From assembly GCF_014695385.1 (NCBI RefSeq), contig NZ_JACJOD010000011.1, positions 62,001 to 126,000 on the forward strand: a stretch of 64,000 bases of DNA, in the 5' to 3' direction. The DNA comes from Trichocoleus sp. FACHB-46. GTDB taxonomy: Bacteria > Cyanobacteriota > Cyanobacteriia > FACHB-46. A program made the position numbers and the translations under genes. The notes beneath the pieces were generated by a model. That model was not told where the DNA came from and searched no databases. It saw nothing but the letters and a program-made list of their open reading frames with translations. Each line of letters opens with the position of its first letter. Position 1 is the first letter of the stretch. Below, piece after piece: positions 1 to 9,410 of the stretch.

Positions 1-2032
1 CAGGTAGATGAATGTCCATCAACATCAGAGCAGGTAATGAAATGGCTAACGCTTGCCACATTTCGGTCGCATTTTTGACCCAGGTGACTTCATAACCCAG
101 CTTGCTCAGGTAAGCAATCAACAGCTTGGCATTGGGGACGTGGTCTTCGATCAGCAGGATATGGTAGGGCCGAGTGTGCGTACTCAGGGCTCTGGGGCGG
201 CTTGAAATTCGCATACCTGTAGCAATCTCTTCCGGAGTTGCTGCTATCACTGATTCTGTGTTGTGGCGTAGAGCAGCTTGAGCCGAGGGACTCGCTGCTT
301 GCATGGCAGTTCGCTTCAAGCGCGATCGCTGAGCCGTAGGAGTAGCTGAGCTAGTCGGGCTGGCAATGTCTGGGGTGGTTCTTGGCTTGCCTGGACTCTG
401 GTTAGACCGAGGGTTAGATCGAGGGCTTGAGTGAGAGGCAGTAATTTCAGTCTCAACTTGATACTTGGCAGCACTCTCCACGACAGCAGAAGTAGAGCTG
501 ACTGCGGGGCTGGCTGTTGTAGAGATTGCAGGCAAAGCTTCCGCGCATTCCCGCATAGGCTGAGTGTTGAGCTGCGGCGTTAATGGCAACTTGACAGTAA
601 AACGCGAACCCCGATTGAGTTCTGACTCGACTTCTACCCAACCGCCATGTAGTTCAGCTAGCTTCTGGGTTAAAGCTAAGCCTAAACCTGTGCCTTCGTC
701 TCGGCTCACCACGGCATTGGCAATCTGTGAATAAGGCCGAAACAACTGTTGTTGCTGTTCGTGAGAAATCCCGGTTCCGGTATCCCAAACAGTGAAGTCC
801 AGAAAAATCCCCGCTAACCGGACTTGTAAACCTACAGTGCCTTTGGTGGTGAACTTCAAAGCGTTGGATAGTAGGTTGAATAACATTTGCTTCAACCGCA
901 ACGGGTCAGAAACAAACGTTGTCACATTTGGATCGAGGTCAAGGCGCAACTCTAAGCCTTTGTCGCTAGCTTTTTCTTTGACTAATTTCAGAACGCTACG
1001 ACAAATCTCTTCAACTTTAGTCGTTTCACATTGCAAATCGAGTTGATTCGCTTCGATTTTGGACAAATCCAAAATGTCATTAATTAAGGCTAATAAATGC
1101 TGACCACTCGTCAAAATAATGTTGAGATATTCTCGATGGCGGAGGCTACTGGGGTTGAAGCCTTGCTCTCGTAACAAATGAGTAAAACCTAGAATGGAGC
1201 TGAGGGGAGTCCGAATTTCGTGACTCGTATTGGCTAAAAACTCACTCTTGAGTTGATTGGAGCGCTCTAGCTCCCGGTTACGAGCTTCTAGGTTTTGGCA
1301 CTGCGGACAAGTGGCATTCAGTTGTCGAGCTTGCTGAACTGCGATCGCACATTGATGGATCAGCCGTTCAATTAAATGGGTTCTTAAGGGTTCCTGCCAG
1401 GCTTGCAAGGTGGCCAGTTTGGTTTCGCCAACCGCATCACAAACAACATCAGAAGCAATTAGCCAACCCAAAGCTTTGCCATCCAAATTCAGAATTGGCC
1501 AAGCAATCGGATCGCTTTGGTCATGCAGCGTTTGTAAATCAGTCAGGGGCAACAATTCACCCAAACTAAATTTGAACGGCTTGCTAGTGGCGATCGCGAT
1601 GGGTGTCACGGAATTGCTGGAGCGCTGCAATTGCTGAGGCGCTACATGACCGATGCGAAAAGCCAGTATTGCTTCTGAAGCGGCTGGAACTGTCGCTAAG
1701 GGAGGAGTGGGTGACTGGTAAGGTAGGGCGATCGCAACGATTCCGCTGCCTAGAGCGCTTCTCAGCTCGTTGACAATGATTTGAAAAATTTCTGCTTCTG
1801 GCTGTAGCGCAGTCGCGAGTTCCGGTTGATGTTTGTGGTTCAGGAGTTGGTTGGCTAGGCGATCGCTGAGTTGATTGCAAAAGCGCTCGACCCAAAGCTC
1901 AGCTTCCAATTGCTGAATTCGAGACGAAGCTGCTCGCTGCGGTGCTCCGTGCGTCTGCAACTCTGGCAGAGATGTCTCTGACGACTCCTCAGCCTGCCAA
2001 CTTAAATGTTGATGTGTATTTAGCCTGTCCAC
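1..2032 (-). CDS. Hybrid sensor histidine kinase, GAF-like sensor, C-terminus cut by window edge
   Basis: The reading frame stays open from a GTG at 2032 to the left edge; an in-frame TGA lies 24 nt upstream of that GTG, so the start is well bounded. Order seen: an N-terminal region ending in a GAF-like helix (IAVQQARQL), a short CPQC linker, a HisKA domain with the H-box SHEIRTPL, a HATPase domain with N-box LLSNALKF and G-boxes DTGTGIS and GTGLGLAL, a Ser/Pro/Thr-rich linker of about 110 residues, and the start of a receiver domain with the acidic pair ED and the probable phospho-acceptor Asp in LMLMDIHLP. No transmembrane segment is seen, so it is probably cytosolic. No chromophore-type Cys is visible in the GAF-like part. 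The receiver end and any further output domain lie outside the window. Confidence 0.9.
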   Translation of the reverse strand, partial: MDRLNTHQHLSWQAEESSETSLPELQTHGAPQRAASSRIQQLEAELWVERFCNQLSDRLANQLLNHKHQPELATALQPEAEIFQIIVNELRSALGSGIVAIALPYQSPTPPLATVPAASEAILAFRIGHVAPQQLQRSSNSVTPIAIATSKPFKFSLGELLPLTDLQTLHDQSDPIAWPILNLDGKALGWLIASDVVCDAVGETKLATLQAWQEPLRTHLIERLIHQCAIAVQQARQLNATCPQCQNLEARNRELERSNQLKSEFLANTSHEIRTPLSSILGFTHLLREQGFNPSSLRHREYLNIILTSGQHLLALINDILDLSKIEANQLDLQCETTKVEEICRSVLKLVKEKASDKGLELRLDLDPNVTTFVSDPLRLKQMLFNLLSNALKFTTKGTVGLQVRLAGIFLDFTVWDTGTGISHEQQQQLFRPYSQIANAVVSRDEGTGLGLALTQKLAELHGGWVEVESELNRGSRFTVKLPLTPQLNTQPMRECAEALPAISTTASPAVSSTSAVVESAAKYQVETEITASHSSPRSNPRSNQSPGKPRTTPDIASPTSSATPTAQRSRLKRTAMQAASPSAQAALRHNTESVIAATPEEIATGMRISSRPRALSTHTRPYHILLIEDHVPNAKLLIAYLSKLGYEVTWVKNATEMWQALAISLPALMLMDIHLP

Positions 2033-2642
2033 TAAATTTCGGTCTCTTTTAATTCAATAGCTCGGATATTTGACCAGCCGCAGAAAACAGGGAACACACT
2101 ACTACTGCTTTGATGGAGCTAGTCATCAGCTCAGTAGTTTTAAGCTGTCATAACTCAGTCGCTATCCTAAAAACGCAGACCTTAGAGCACCTTCGCTTTG
2201 CGCAAGTTTACGCAAACACTTCAGGCTAAGATTGACTCCATAAAATCTGTCATTATCTAAAGTTGAGGCTGGCAGTTTTGTCTTACTTACAGTTCTGTCT
2301 TAGCTTAAAGCTGACTAACTGATCCTCACTGAAAAAATTAATTTAGTTAAAAATAGATTGCATGCTTTCGCTTAATTCTAACGTTACATGCGTGAACGTA
2401 CTGAAAACAAAAATTGTTGCTTTGTAAATTTTAGATAAATTTCATAAAGTTCATGCGATCGCTCACCTCACTCTCACGATTGTGAATAGAGATTACAGAA
2501 AATTTTTGGCATCTATTGCTCTGAGCCAGTGCTTTGAACCAGTACTTTGAGCCAGCCCCAACAATGATATTCTGGGAACGCAACTGGCCAAATGTCGCCC
2601 TAATAGCCGCTAAGCGCTGAGCAATCTGTGTGAGAAGTGACC
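2033..2642. other. Intergenic region of about 610 nt with tandem repeat
   Basis: Divergent spacer between the hybrid kinase and the rhamnose operon. I found no gene of credible length on either strand. It holds a 6-bp inverted repeat TTTGCG/CGCAAA at 2197-2216 and the three-copy 13-mer array described separately. It is A/T-richer than the flanking genes and should contain the promoters for both directions, but I could not assign one securely. Confidence 0.6.
2517..2555. repeat. 13-nt tandem repeat, three copies
   Basis: Three consecutive 13-mers, TGCTCTGAGCCAG, TGCTTTGAACCAG and TACTTTGAGCCAG, differ from each other at two or three positions. They lie about 90 nt upstream of rfbC. The period matches other short intergenic tandem arrays in this window. 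Confidence 0.8.
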
Positions 2643-3191
2643 ATGAATATTGTGCCAACTGAGATTCCAGATGTCTTACTGATTGAACCTCGGGTTTTTC
2701 GAGACGATCGCGGCTTCTTTTTTGAAAGCTTTAACCAAAAATTATTTGACGATAAGACAGGAATTCCTGTCTCTTTTGTCCAAGACAACCATTCTCGCTC
2801 CCAAAAGAATGTGCTTCGGGGGTTGCATTACCAAATTCAGCAGCCACAAGGGAAATTAGTCCGAGTGGTGGTAGGGGCGGTGTTTGATGTGGCCGTTGAT
2901 ATTCGCCGCAGTTCCGCCACTTTTGGGCAATGGGTAGGGCGCTTGCTCAGTGCCGAAAATCAGCAGCAGTTGTGGATACCTGCGGGTTTTGCTCACGGAT
3001 TTTTTGTGATTTCAGAGGTTGCCGAAGTTCTGTACAAAACGACGGATTACTACGCTCCCGGTGGAGAGCGCTGCATTTTGTGGAATGATCCAGAATTAGC
3101 GATCGCCTGGCCATTGGCCGGAGAGACCCCGATTCTGTCAGCAAAAGATCAAGCAGGACAACTTTTCAAAGCGGCAGAGATGTTTCCATGA
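2643..3191 (+). CDS. rfbC: dTDP-4-dehydrorhamnose 3,5-epimerase
   Basis: RmlC/RfbC cupin enzyme: epimerises dTDP-4-keto-6-deoxyglucose at C3 and C5 during dTDP-L-rhamnose synthesis. Diagnostic segments are FFFESFNQ near residue 26, RGLHYQ with the catalytic-type His at residue 62, and IPAGFAHGF. At 182 residues it has normal family length. ATG at 2643 is preferred because GAGAA sits about 6 nt upstream; a GTG at 2637 would overlap that site. It is the first gene of a compact operon: its stop overlaps the rfbD start as ATGA. Confidence 0.95.
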   Translation: MNIVPTEIPDVLLIEPRVFRDDRGFFFESFNQKLFDDKTGIPVSFVQDNHSRSQKNVLRGLHYQIQQPQGKLVRVVVGAVFDVAVDIRRSSATFGQWVGRLLSAENQQQLWIPAGFAHGFFVISEVAEVLYKTTDYYAPGGERCILWNDPELAIAWPLAGETPILSAKDQAGQLFKAAEMFP

Positions 3192-4096
3192 AAAGGATTT
3201 TAGTCACTGGGGCAGATGGCCAAGTGGGGCAAGAGCTAAGAACTTGCCTCACCTCTTTCGGAGAAGTCACCAGCTTAGGGCGAGCCGCACTAGATCTAGC
3301 CCAGCCTGAACAAATTCGGCAGGTGATGGATCAGATTCAACCAGAAATTGTGGTGAATGCTGCGGCTTACACAGCGGTAGACAAAGCGGAAGCGGAATTA
3401 GAGCAAGCGATCGCGATTAATGCCACAGCAACTCAAGTTTTAGCGGCAGCCGCCCAACGTGGGGGATCTTTTTTGATCCATATCTCAACCGATTATGTAT
3501 TTGACGGCACGCAAAGCCACCCTTACTTAGAAACAGATGCTACCCATCCCTTGGGGGCTTATGGCAAATCAAAATTAATGGGAGAAACCGCGATCGCGCT
3601 CAGCACTTCCAACTACGCCATTCTCAGAACCGCTTGGGTTTATGGCAGCTATGGCAAAGGTAATTTTGTCAAAACTATGTTGCGTCTAGGAGCTGAGCGT
3701 GAAGAAATTCGCGTGGTAGCCGATCAAATTGGTAGTCCCACTTGGGCTAAGGATTTAGCTCAGGCGATCGCTCAGTTCATTCCTCACGCAAATCCCAAAC
3801 ACGCAGGCATCTACCACTACACCAATAGCGGCGTAGCCAGTTGGTACGACTTTGCTGTTGCCATTTTTGAAGAAGCCAAACTATTAGGCTTGCCGCTCAA
3901 AGTGCAACGAGTGATTCCGATTACAACGGCTGAATATCCTACGCCCGCTCAGCGTCCAGCCTACTCAGTCCTCTCTTGTGCAAAAATAGCGGGAGTCCTG
4001 GGAACTTATCCCCCCCACTGGCGACAAGGACTCAGGCACATGCTAGCCGAACTTTATGCTCAAACCCATGAAAGCGCTAATTCTCTCCGGCGGTAA
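3188..4096 (+). CDS. rfbD: dTDP-4-dehydrorhamnose reductase
   Basis: RmlD/RfbD, an extended short-chain dehydrogenase that uses NAD(P)H to make dTDP-L-rhamnose. The Rossmann glycine motif TGADGQVGQE is at residues 7-16, STDYVFDG at 100-107 and the catalytic YxxxK (Y125, K129) in YGKSK. At 302 residues it is full length. It overlaps rfbC by 4 nt and its 3' end overlaps rfbA by 29 nt, implying translational coupling. Confidence 0.95.
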   Translation: MKRILVTGADGQVGQELRTCLTSFGEVTSLGRAALDLAQPEQIRQVMDQIQPEIVVNAAAYTAVDKAEAELEQAIAINATATQVLAAAAQRGGSFLIHISTDYVFDGTQSHPYLETDATHPLGAYGKSKLMGETAIALSTSNYAILRTAWVYGSYGKGNFVKTMLRLGAEREEIRVVADQIGSPTWAKDLAQAIAQFIPHANPKHAGIYHYTNSGVASWYDFAVAIFEEAKLLGLPLKVQRVIPITTAEYPTPAQRPAYSVLSCAKIAGVLGTYPPHWRQGLRHMLAELYAQTHESANSLRR

Positions 4097-5141
4097 AGGG
4101 ACACGTCTGCGACCGCTGACCTATACAGGAGCGAAGCAACTAGTGCCCGTCGCCAATAAACCAATTCTTTGGTATGGCATTGAAGGGATTGTAGCGGCTG
4201 GCATCACTGATATTGGCATCATTATTAGCCCCGAAACGGGTGCAGAAGTAAAGGCCAAGACGGGAGAGGGCGATCGCTTTGGGGCCAAAATTACTTATAT
4301 TCTGCAAGAACAACCCGCAGGTTTAGCTCACGCCGTGAAAGTGGCTCAACCTTTCTTGGGAGATTCGCCCTTCATCATGTATTTGGGCGATAACTTGATC
4401 CAAGATGGGCTGGAGCAATTCTTAGATAAATTCACTCAGCAAGACCTCGATGCCTTGATTCTGCTGCGCTCGGTAAAGAACCCCAGTGCCTTTGGGGTGG
4501 CAGAGGTGGCGGAGGATGGACGGATTGTGCGCTTGATTGAAAAGCCACAGCAACCTCCCTCGGATTTGGCTTTGGTGGGGGTCTATTTCTTCTCCCCCGT
4601 GATTCACCACGCGATCGCCAATATCCAACCATCTACACGTGGCGAATTAGAAATTACCGACGCGATTCAATACTTAATCGATCAACAACGCCAAGTCCAG
4701 GCGACTCAACTACTAGGTTGGTGGTTGGACACCGGCAAGAAAGATGATTTGCTCGCTGCCAATCAAATCATTCTCGACAGTTATGTAAATCCTCAAATTG
4801 TGGGCGAAATTGATGCCCAATCCCAGGTTAGCGGCAGGGTCGCGATTGGCGAAGGCTCACAACTGATTAACTGTACTGTGCGCGGCCCTGTGATCATCGG
4901 CCAAAACTGTCACTTAGAAAATTGCTTTATCGGTCCTTACAGCAGCATTGCTGACAAAGTCACCCTGATTGACACTGATATTGACCACAGCGTGATTTTG
5001 CAAGGCGCTAGAGTCGTCAATATTCATCAGCGGATCGTGGACAGCGTGATTGGTCGAAATGCCTCCCTGACAGTGCATCCCCGCCGACCCAAAGCCTTGA
5101 GATTTATGGTGGGGGATGACTGCCAAATTGAACTGGCCTAG
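4068..5141 (+). CDS. rfbA: Glucose-1-phosphate thymidylyltransferase, long form
   Basis: Nucleotidyltransferase that makes dTDP-glucose from dTTP and glucose-1-phosphate, the first step of dTDP-rhamnose synthesis. The N-terminal signature SGGKGTRLRPLT occupies residues 7-18; YLGDN, the metal-site Asp motif, follows near residue 105. The C-terminal third carries repeated hexapeptide-like strands (IGEGSQLINC, VIIGQNC), giving the long RmlA type of about 357 residues instead of the usual 290. ATG at 4068 fits the family N-terminus (MKALIL); an in-frame ATG at 4056 is possible. It is encoded inside the rfb operon, overlapping its upstream neighbour. Confidence 0.93.
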   Translation: MKALILSGGKGTRLRPLTYTGAKQLVPVANKPILWYGIEGIVAAGITDIGIIISPETGAEVKAKTGEGDRFGAKITYILQEQPAGLAHAVKVAQPFLGDSPFIMYLGDNLIQDGLEQFLDKFTQQDLDALILLRSVKNPSAFGVAEVAEDGRIVRLIEKPQQPPSDLALVGVYFFSPVIHHAIANIQPSTRGELEITDAIQYLIDQQRQVQATQLLGWWLDTGKKDDLLAANQIILDSYVNPQIVGEIDAQSQVSGRVAIGEGSQLINCTVRGPVIIGQNCHLENCFIGPYSSIADKVTLIDTDIDHSVILQGARVVNIHQRIVDSVIGRNASLTVHPRRPKALRFMVGDDCQIELA

Positions 5142-5151
5142 GGATACCAGC

Positions 5152-6153
5152 ATGCCAGGCCCAGAAAAAATTGCCATTGTTCTCGCTACTTACAACCCGA
5201 ACCCAGCCTATTTTCGCCAGCAAATTCAATCAATTCAAAGCCAAACTTGGCGAAACTGGGTTTGCCATATTGTCGATGATCGTTCGCAACCTGAGTCGCA
5301 GCAGCTAATTCGAGACACCGTAGGCAGCGATAATCGCTTTATCTGTCACTTCCATCCCCAAAATCTCAATTCCTATCACAACTTTGAGCGGGGTTTGCAG
5401 TCTGTAGCTACCGACTCCACAGTGACCGCGATCGCTTTTGCCGACCAGGACGATATCTGGCAAGACCATAAGCTGAGCCTGTTGCTAGAAACTCTACGAG
5501 CTGAGCAAGCGCTGCTAGTGCATTCTGACTTAGAACTGATTGATGGAAGCGATCGCACCTTGCACGCTTCGGCTTGGGAGTTCGAGAGCCGCCACCCGGA
5601 AAAACTCACAGCCGAGCTATTGCTTCTACGAAACACTGTGACAGGCTGTTCGGTACTATTTTGTGCGACGTTGTTGTCCTCGGTGCTGCCGTTTCCGCCT
5701 CAAGTAGAGGTGAATTGGTATCACGATGTTTGGGTGGCGATCGTAGCAGCACAGTTAGGAAAAGTTGCCCATGTGCGGCAGCCTCTAGTCAGATATAGAA
5801 TTCATGGTTCTAATACTATTGGAGTAGTTAGAGATGCCGGGAAACTCTACCGAGAATTGATTGTTTGGCTCAGTAAAAAATGTCGGATTACGGGTAAAAG
5901 TTACCTGATTCATCGAAATTTGAGTCAGGCTTTCTATCTACGCTTTCAACAATCTAACAATCCTGAATGGCAAGATCCGTTTAGCGATCGCCGATTAGAC
6001 TTTGGTTTAGGCATTCTTCGCTTAGGTTGGCAAAGTTGGCAAGCAGGCTATGGTTCTGAAGGAATTGCCTTAAGGATTTGGGCCTTAAAGCTATTATTTG
6101 ACTTGCGAAAATTGCGCCAAAAGTTGACGCCAAAATTATTCAAGATTGGTTAG
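5152..6153 (+). CDS. Family 2 glycosyltransferase, rhamnosyltransferase-like
   Basis: GT-A fold glycosyltransferase. The N-terminus VLATYNPN followed by HIVDDRS and the acidic motif ADQDDIW near residue 104 match rhamnosyltransferases and related O-antigen enzymes; the donor is therefore plausibly dTDP-rhamnose from the genes upstream. No membrane segment is evident, so it is probably cytosolic and peripheral. ATG at 5152 has AGGGA seven nt upstream and puts the first strand at the right distance; an in-frame ATG at 5116 would overlap rfbA by 26 nt. The acceptor is unknown. Confidence 0.85.
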   Translation: MPGPEKIAIVLATYNPNPAYFRQQIQSIQSQTWRNWVCHIVDDRSQPESQQLIRDTVGSDNRFICHFHPQNLNSYHNFERGLQSVATDSTVTAIAFADQDDIWQDHKLSLLLETLRAEQALLVHSDLELIDGSDRTLHASAWEFESRHPEKLTAELLLLRNTVTGCSVLFCATLLSSVLPFPPQVEVNWYHDVWVAIVAAQLGKVAHVRQPLVRYRIHGSNTIGVVRDAGKLYRELIVWLSKKCRITGKSYLIHRNLSQAFYLRFQQSNNPEWQDPFSDRRLDFGLGILRLGWQSWQAGYGSEGIALRIWALKLLFDLRKLRQKLTPKLFKIG

Positions 6154-6175
6154 CGTTGATGATATTTCCTGACTA

Positions 6176-7117
6176 ATGCAATTAGATAAACAAGATATTT
6201 TAGTTTCAATTATTTCAGTTAATTACAACGGCCTAGGAGTTATTCTAGACTACCTCGATTCGATTGAAAAATTTATTCATTCGGTTACTTATGAAGTCAT
6301 TGTGGTAGACAATGCCTCCACCGATGGCAGCCTAGAGCTAGTCGCACAAAAATTTCCTCAAGTGCAGCTCATTCAATCATCTAAAAATTTAGGCTTCGGG
6401 GCAGGAAATAATTTAGGTGCTCAAGCGGCCAAGGGAAATTTCTTATTTCTACTGAATACTGATACTGTCCTGCTCAGTGATCCACTACCACACTTATTGG
6501 CCTTGATGCAAACTCACTTGGATGTGGGGCTGATTGGGCCAAAACTGCTTAACCCAGATGGTACTTTGCAGCTTTCAGTAGTTCCTGCGATCGGCTTGCG
6601 AGGGGAATACCAAGCGCAACAACAGTTAAAAAAGTATCAAAGTGCCAATAATCAAGCAGCAATTAGCCAACAATTCCAGGTAATTCAAGAAGTCGAGATT
6701 GTAATTGGGGCAGCAATTTTCATTAGAAAAGAGGTGTTTGATAGCTTGGGTGGATTTGATGAAAACTTCTTTATGTACTTTGAAGAATCAGATTTGTGTC
6801 AGCGATCGCGAAACCAAGGCTGGAAAATTCTCTATACTCCTCAAACCGCACTGATTCACTTGAAAGGGCAATCTGTGAATCAGCGAGCTGATGCAATGGC
6901 AATTGAGTATCGCAAGAGTCAACTTTATTACTATCAAAAACATTGCTCTTTGGTGGAGCAAATTCTAGTAAGACTCTACCTTTTAATTAAATTTCTGAGT
7001 CTTTTTCTGAAAACTTTAAATCCCACTTTTGGTAAGATTCTTCTATTGTTATTCAACTTTAAGCAATATCCTTTAAGCTTTAAACCCAGATCAAGTCTCA
7101 ATGTCACTCCTCGTTAA
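6176..7117 (+). CDS. Family 2 glycosyltransferase, WbbL/RfbF-like
   Basis: GT2 enzyme of 313 residues with SIISVNYNG at the N-terminus, VVDNASTDGS near residue 45, NTDT as the likely metal-binding motif and FFMYFEESDLCQR, which is characteristic of the WbbL-type rhamnosyltransferase branch. A hydrophobic C-terminal stretch near residues 260-280 may attach it to the membrane. It starts 22 nt after the previous gene and overlaps the next by 17 nt. The base composition is visibly A/T-richer than rfbA or the genes beyond 8.2 kb, as is common for surface-polysaccharide genes that move between strains. Confidence 0.87.
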   Translation: MQLDKQDILVSIISVNYNGLGVILDYLDSIEKFIHSVTYEVIVVDNASTDGSLELVAQKFPQVQLIQSSKNLGFGAGNNLGAQAAKGNFLFLLNTDTVLLSDPLPHLLALMQTHLDVGLIGPKLLNPDGTLQLSVVPAIGLRGEYQAQQQLKKYQSANNQAAISQQFQVIQEVEIVIGAAIFIRKEVFDSLGGFDENFFMYFEESDLCQRSRNQGWKILYTPQTALIHLKGQSVNQRADAMAIEYRKSQLYYYQKHCSLVEQILVRLYLLIKFLSLFLKTLNPTFGKILLLLFNFKQYPLSFKPRSSLNVTPR

Positions 7118-8174
7118 TTTAGCCTTTTTGCCAGAAAGACCGACAGGTTGGGCAACCTATAGTCTCAATTTACTGAAGGCGCTGCCTCTGCCAGACATTA
7201 AAGCGGTTAGTCCAACACCTTTGACAGAAAATATAAAGACGTATCCAGCTCCTATAGGCTTAACAACAGAGTTTGGAGCCAAGGGGCATCTCAAACGATT
7301 ACTTTGGACTCAATTCTATTTGCCAAAAATTTATCAAAATCTTGGTTCTAAATTATTATTTTCCCCAGTTCCAGAGTCACCTATTTCAAAAAGCTGTAGG
7401 GCGATTGTCACAATTCATGACTTGATTCCTCTGCACTTTCCGCAGTGGTTTTCTTCGGCTCAAAAGCTGTATTGTCGCTACTATATTCCTGCTGTTCTAA
7501 GACAGGTAGAACAAATTATCTGTAACTCGCAGGCAACTGCTCAAGATGTCGTTGATTTTTTTGGTATCTCAGCTAAAAAAGTAATAGCAATTCCGTTGGC
7601 TTATGATGCCAGCAACTTTCACGACTTGCACTTACCCGGAAAAAATTATTTCCTCTATTTAGGCCGTCACAATCCCCACAAGAACCCACAGCGTTTGATA
7701 GCAGCTTTTGCGGCTTTGCCGAACTGCTCTGACTATGAACTGTGGCTGGCAGGACCCACCGACCCGCGATACACTCCCGCCCTACAAACCCAAATTGCCG
7801 AGTTAAACCTTCAACAGCAAGTGAAGTTTCTCGATTACGTGCCCTATGCTGAATTGCCCAGATTGCTGAATCAGGCGATCGCCTTGGTGTTTCCGAGCCT
7901 CTGGGAAGGATTTGGCTTACCTGTATTGGAGGCAATGGCCTGTGGTACTCCGGTGATCACGTCAGATTTGGCTTCTTTGCCAGAAGTGGCGGGTGATGCG
8001 GCTGTTTTGGTGAATCCCTATCGGGTGGCCGAATTAACCCAGGCCATGCAAGCGATCGCGACGGATACGAGTTTGCGATCGCAGTTGCGCGAGCGAGGAT
8101 TAGCGAGAGCCACACAGTTTAGCTGGGCGAAAACTGGACAGGCTACCGCAGAGATTTTGCAGCCATATCTCTAA
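7101..8174 (+). CDS. Family 4 glycosyltransferase
   Basis: GT-B fold enzyme (GT4/RfaG type) of 357 residues. The C-terminal half holds the nucleotide-sugar binding signature: [12 protein letters not shown], then [19 protein letters not shown], containing the EX7E acidic pair, then TPVITSD. The N-terminal half contains [13 protein letters not shown], typical of mannosyl/rhamnosyl transferases that act on lipid-linked oligosaccharide. It is the last gene of the rfb run, overlapping the preceding GT2. The sugar is not readable from sequence. Confidence 0.88.
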   Translation: MSLLVNLAFLPERPTGWATYSLNLLKALPLPDIKAVSPTPLTENIKTYPAPIGLTTEFGAKGHLKRLLWTQFYLPKIYQNLGSKLLFSPVPESPISKSCRAIVTIHDLIPLHFPQWFSSAQKLYCRYYIPAVLRQVEQIICNSQATAQDVVDFFGISAKKVIAIPLAYDASNFHDLHLPGKNYFLYLGRHNPHKNPQRLIAAFAALPNCSDYELWLAGPTDPRYTPALQTQIAELNLQQQVKFLDYVPYAELPRLLNQAIALVFPSLWEGFGLPVLEAMACGTPVITSDLASLPEVAGDAAVLVNPYRVAELTQAMQAIATDTSLRSQLRERGLARATQFSWAKTGQATAEILQPYL

Positions 8175-8211
8175 GCTCTCCGCCAAGTAGACTGGGCAAG
8201 CGCCAGCCAGT

Positions 8212-8580
8212 TTATTTTTGCCAAGCGACCAAAACTACACCGCTGACAATCAAACCCAGTCCGATGACTCGACTGACAGGGATGGTTTCGCGAAATAAAA
8301 AGTAGCCTAGCATCACCGCAAAGACGTAACTCAAGGCCACCGAAGGTGCGGCAATACTCAGCTTGACGCGAGTCAAGAGCAAAATATAGGCGATCGCGCC
8401 AAAGGCATAACAGGTCAGGCCCGCCAGCAACTCAGGAGTGAACAGAATGCTAAGGATGTGCCCTAACATATTGTCTACATTCACCTTGCCGAGTTTGAGT
8501 GCCCCTGCTTTGAGAAAGAACTGCCCCGCTACACTAGCGACAATTGACATTAACAACAAACTAAATTCTTGCAGGGTCAC
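8212..8580 (-). CDS. Small DMT-superfamily (EamA/SMR-like) membrane protein
   Basis: A 122-residue protein with four predicted membrane helices, at about residues 5-25, 45-68, 72-92 and 98-118. The single EamA-like unit (half the length of ordinary ten-helix DMT transporters) implies it works as a dimer, as in SMR and ArnE/ArnF-type flippases. Phrases such as SVALSYVFAVMLGYFLFRE are typical of the family. It is convergent with the glycosyltransferase operon, and a role in moving lipid-linked sugars is possible but unproven; the substrate is unknown. Confidence 0.75.
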   Translation of the reverse strand: MTLQEFSLLLMSIVASVAGQFFLKAGALKLGKVNVDNMLGHILSILFTPELLAGLTCYAFGAIAYILLLTRVKLSIAAPSVALSYVFAVMLGYFLFRETIPVSRVIGLGLIVSGVVLVAWQK

Positions 8581-8683
8581 AGAACTGCCTCACAGGGAAT
8601 TGCCAGTTTAGTTTACAGGTAGCTCAGCCAAGACTAGAGCTAAAATCGGTTCAAAATCGCAACTTGAAACTCAGTAGAATTTT

Positions 8684-9388
8684 ATGTCTGATCTGGCGCA
8701 ATCCCCTCCAACTAGCGATCAAATTTCTGCCTGGTTGAGAGGGCTACTCGCGATCGCTTGGGCTGATGGCAACTTTGACCGGGAAGAGCAAGAGCTAATC
8801 ACTAGCCTGACCCAGCAAGAATTGGCTCCCTCGAGCAGCTTAGAAGCCACAACAACAATCACACCGAGGGAACTGGCTGCCAGTTTGGGCCAAAGCAATG
8901 AAATTGCCCAACACTTCCTCCGCACGGCTGTGATGGTAGCGATCGCAGATGGTACCTATTCGGCTCAAGAAGACGCTCAGTTAGAGCAGTTTTGCCAAGC
9001 GCTGGGGCAAAGTTTAGAAGTGCTGGAAGCCTTGCGCCACACCCTCTATCATCCATCAGACACAACCTCGACCAGCCAAAACCTAGCTTCCGCTCCAGTC
9101 GCTCCGCTTAACCTGACAGAAGCGGAAAAAGCCGATTTGCTGCATCCGGTGCGGGAATGGCTCGATGAACTAGACGTTCAAGATCCTCAGGTGGCTCGCT
9201 TCCTTTGTAAGCTGATTCCCGCTCAATGTCCCTTCGAGCGCGATATTCAACTATTTGGTCGTAAGGTCGTGCATATTCCTCCCCTGTGCAAGCTAAATCC
9301 GCTCTACGAGCAGTTGGTGGGTTTGCGGTTTCGGGCGCTCTCTTACCTTGCCGATAAATGTGGTGAGGATGTAACGCCCTATTGCTAG
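8684..9388 (+). CDS. TerB-like plus Mo-dependent nitrogenase C-terminal family protein
   Basis: This 234-residue protein has two parts. Residues about 15-120 look like a TerB-type helical domain (AWADGNFDREEQELI and later VAIADGTYSAQEDAQLEQF, two EF-hand-like acidic repeats). Residues about 150-232 match the cyanobacterial Mo-nitro_C family (PF06967): LDVQDPQVARFLCKLIPAQC, then FGRKVVHIPPLCKLNPLY and ending in Cys. Despite its name that family is widespread in cyanobacteria and its function is not established. No nif gene is nearby, so this does not itself show nitrogen fixation. Not in an operon. Confidence 0.82.
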   Translation: MSDLAQSPPTSDQISAWLRGLLAIAWADGNFDREEQELITSLTQQELAPSSSLEATTTITPRELAASLGQSNEIAQHFLRTAVMVAIADGTYSAQEDAQLEQFCQALGQSLEVLEALRHTLYHPSDTTSTSQNLASAPVAPLNLTEAEKADLLHPVREWLDELDVQDPQVARFLCKLIPAQCPFERDIQLFGRKVVHIPPLCKLNPLYEQLVGLRFRALSYLADKCGEDVTPYC

Positions 9389-9410
9389 CAGGCTATTGGG
9401 TTGGCAGGGT

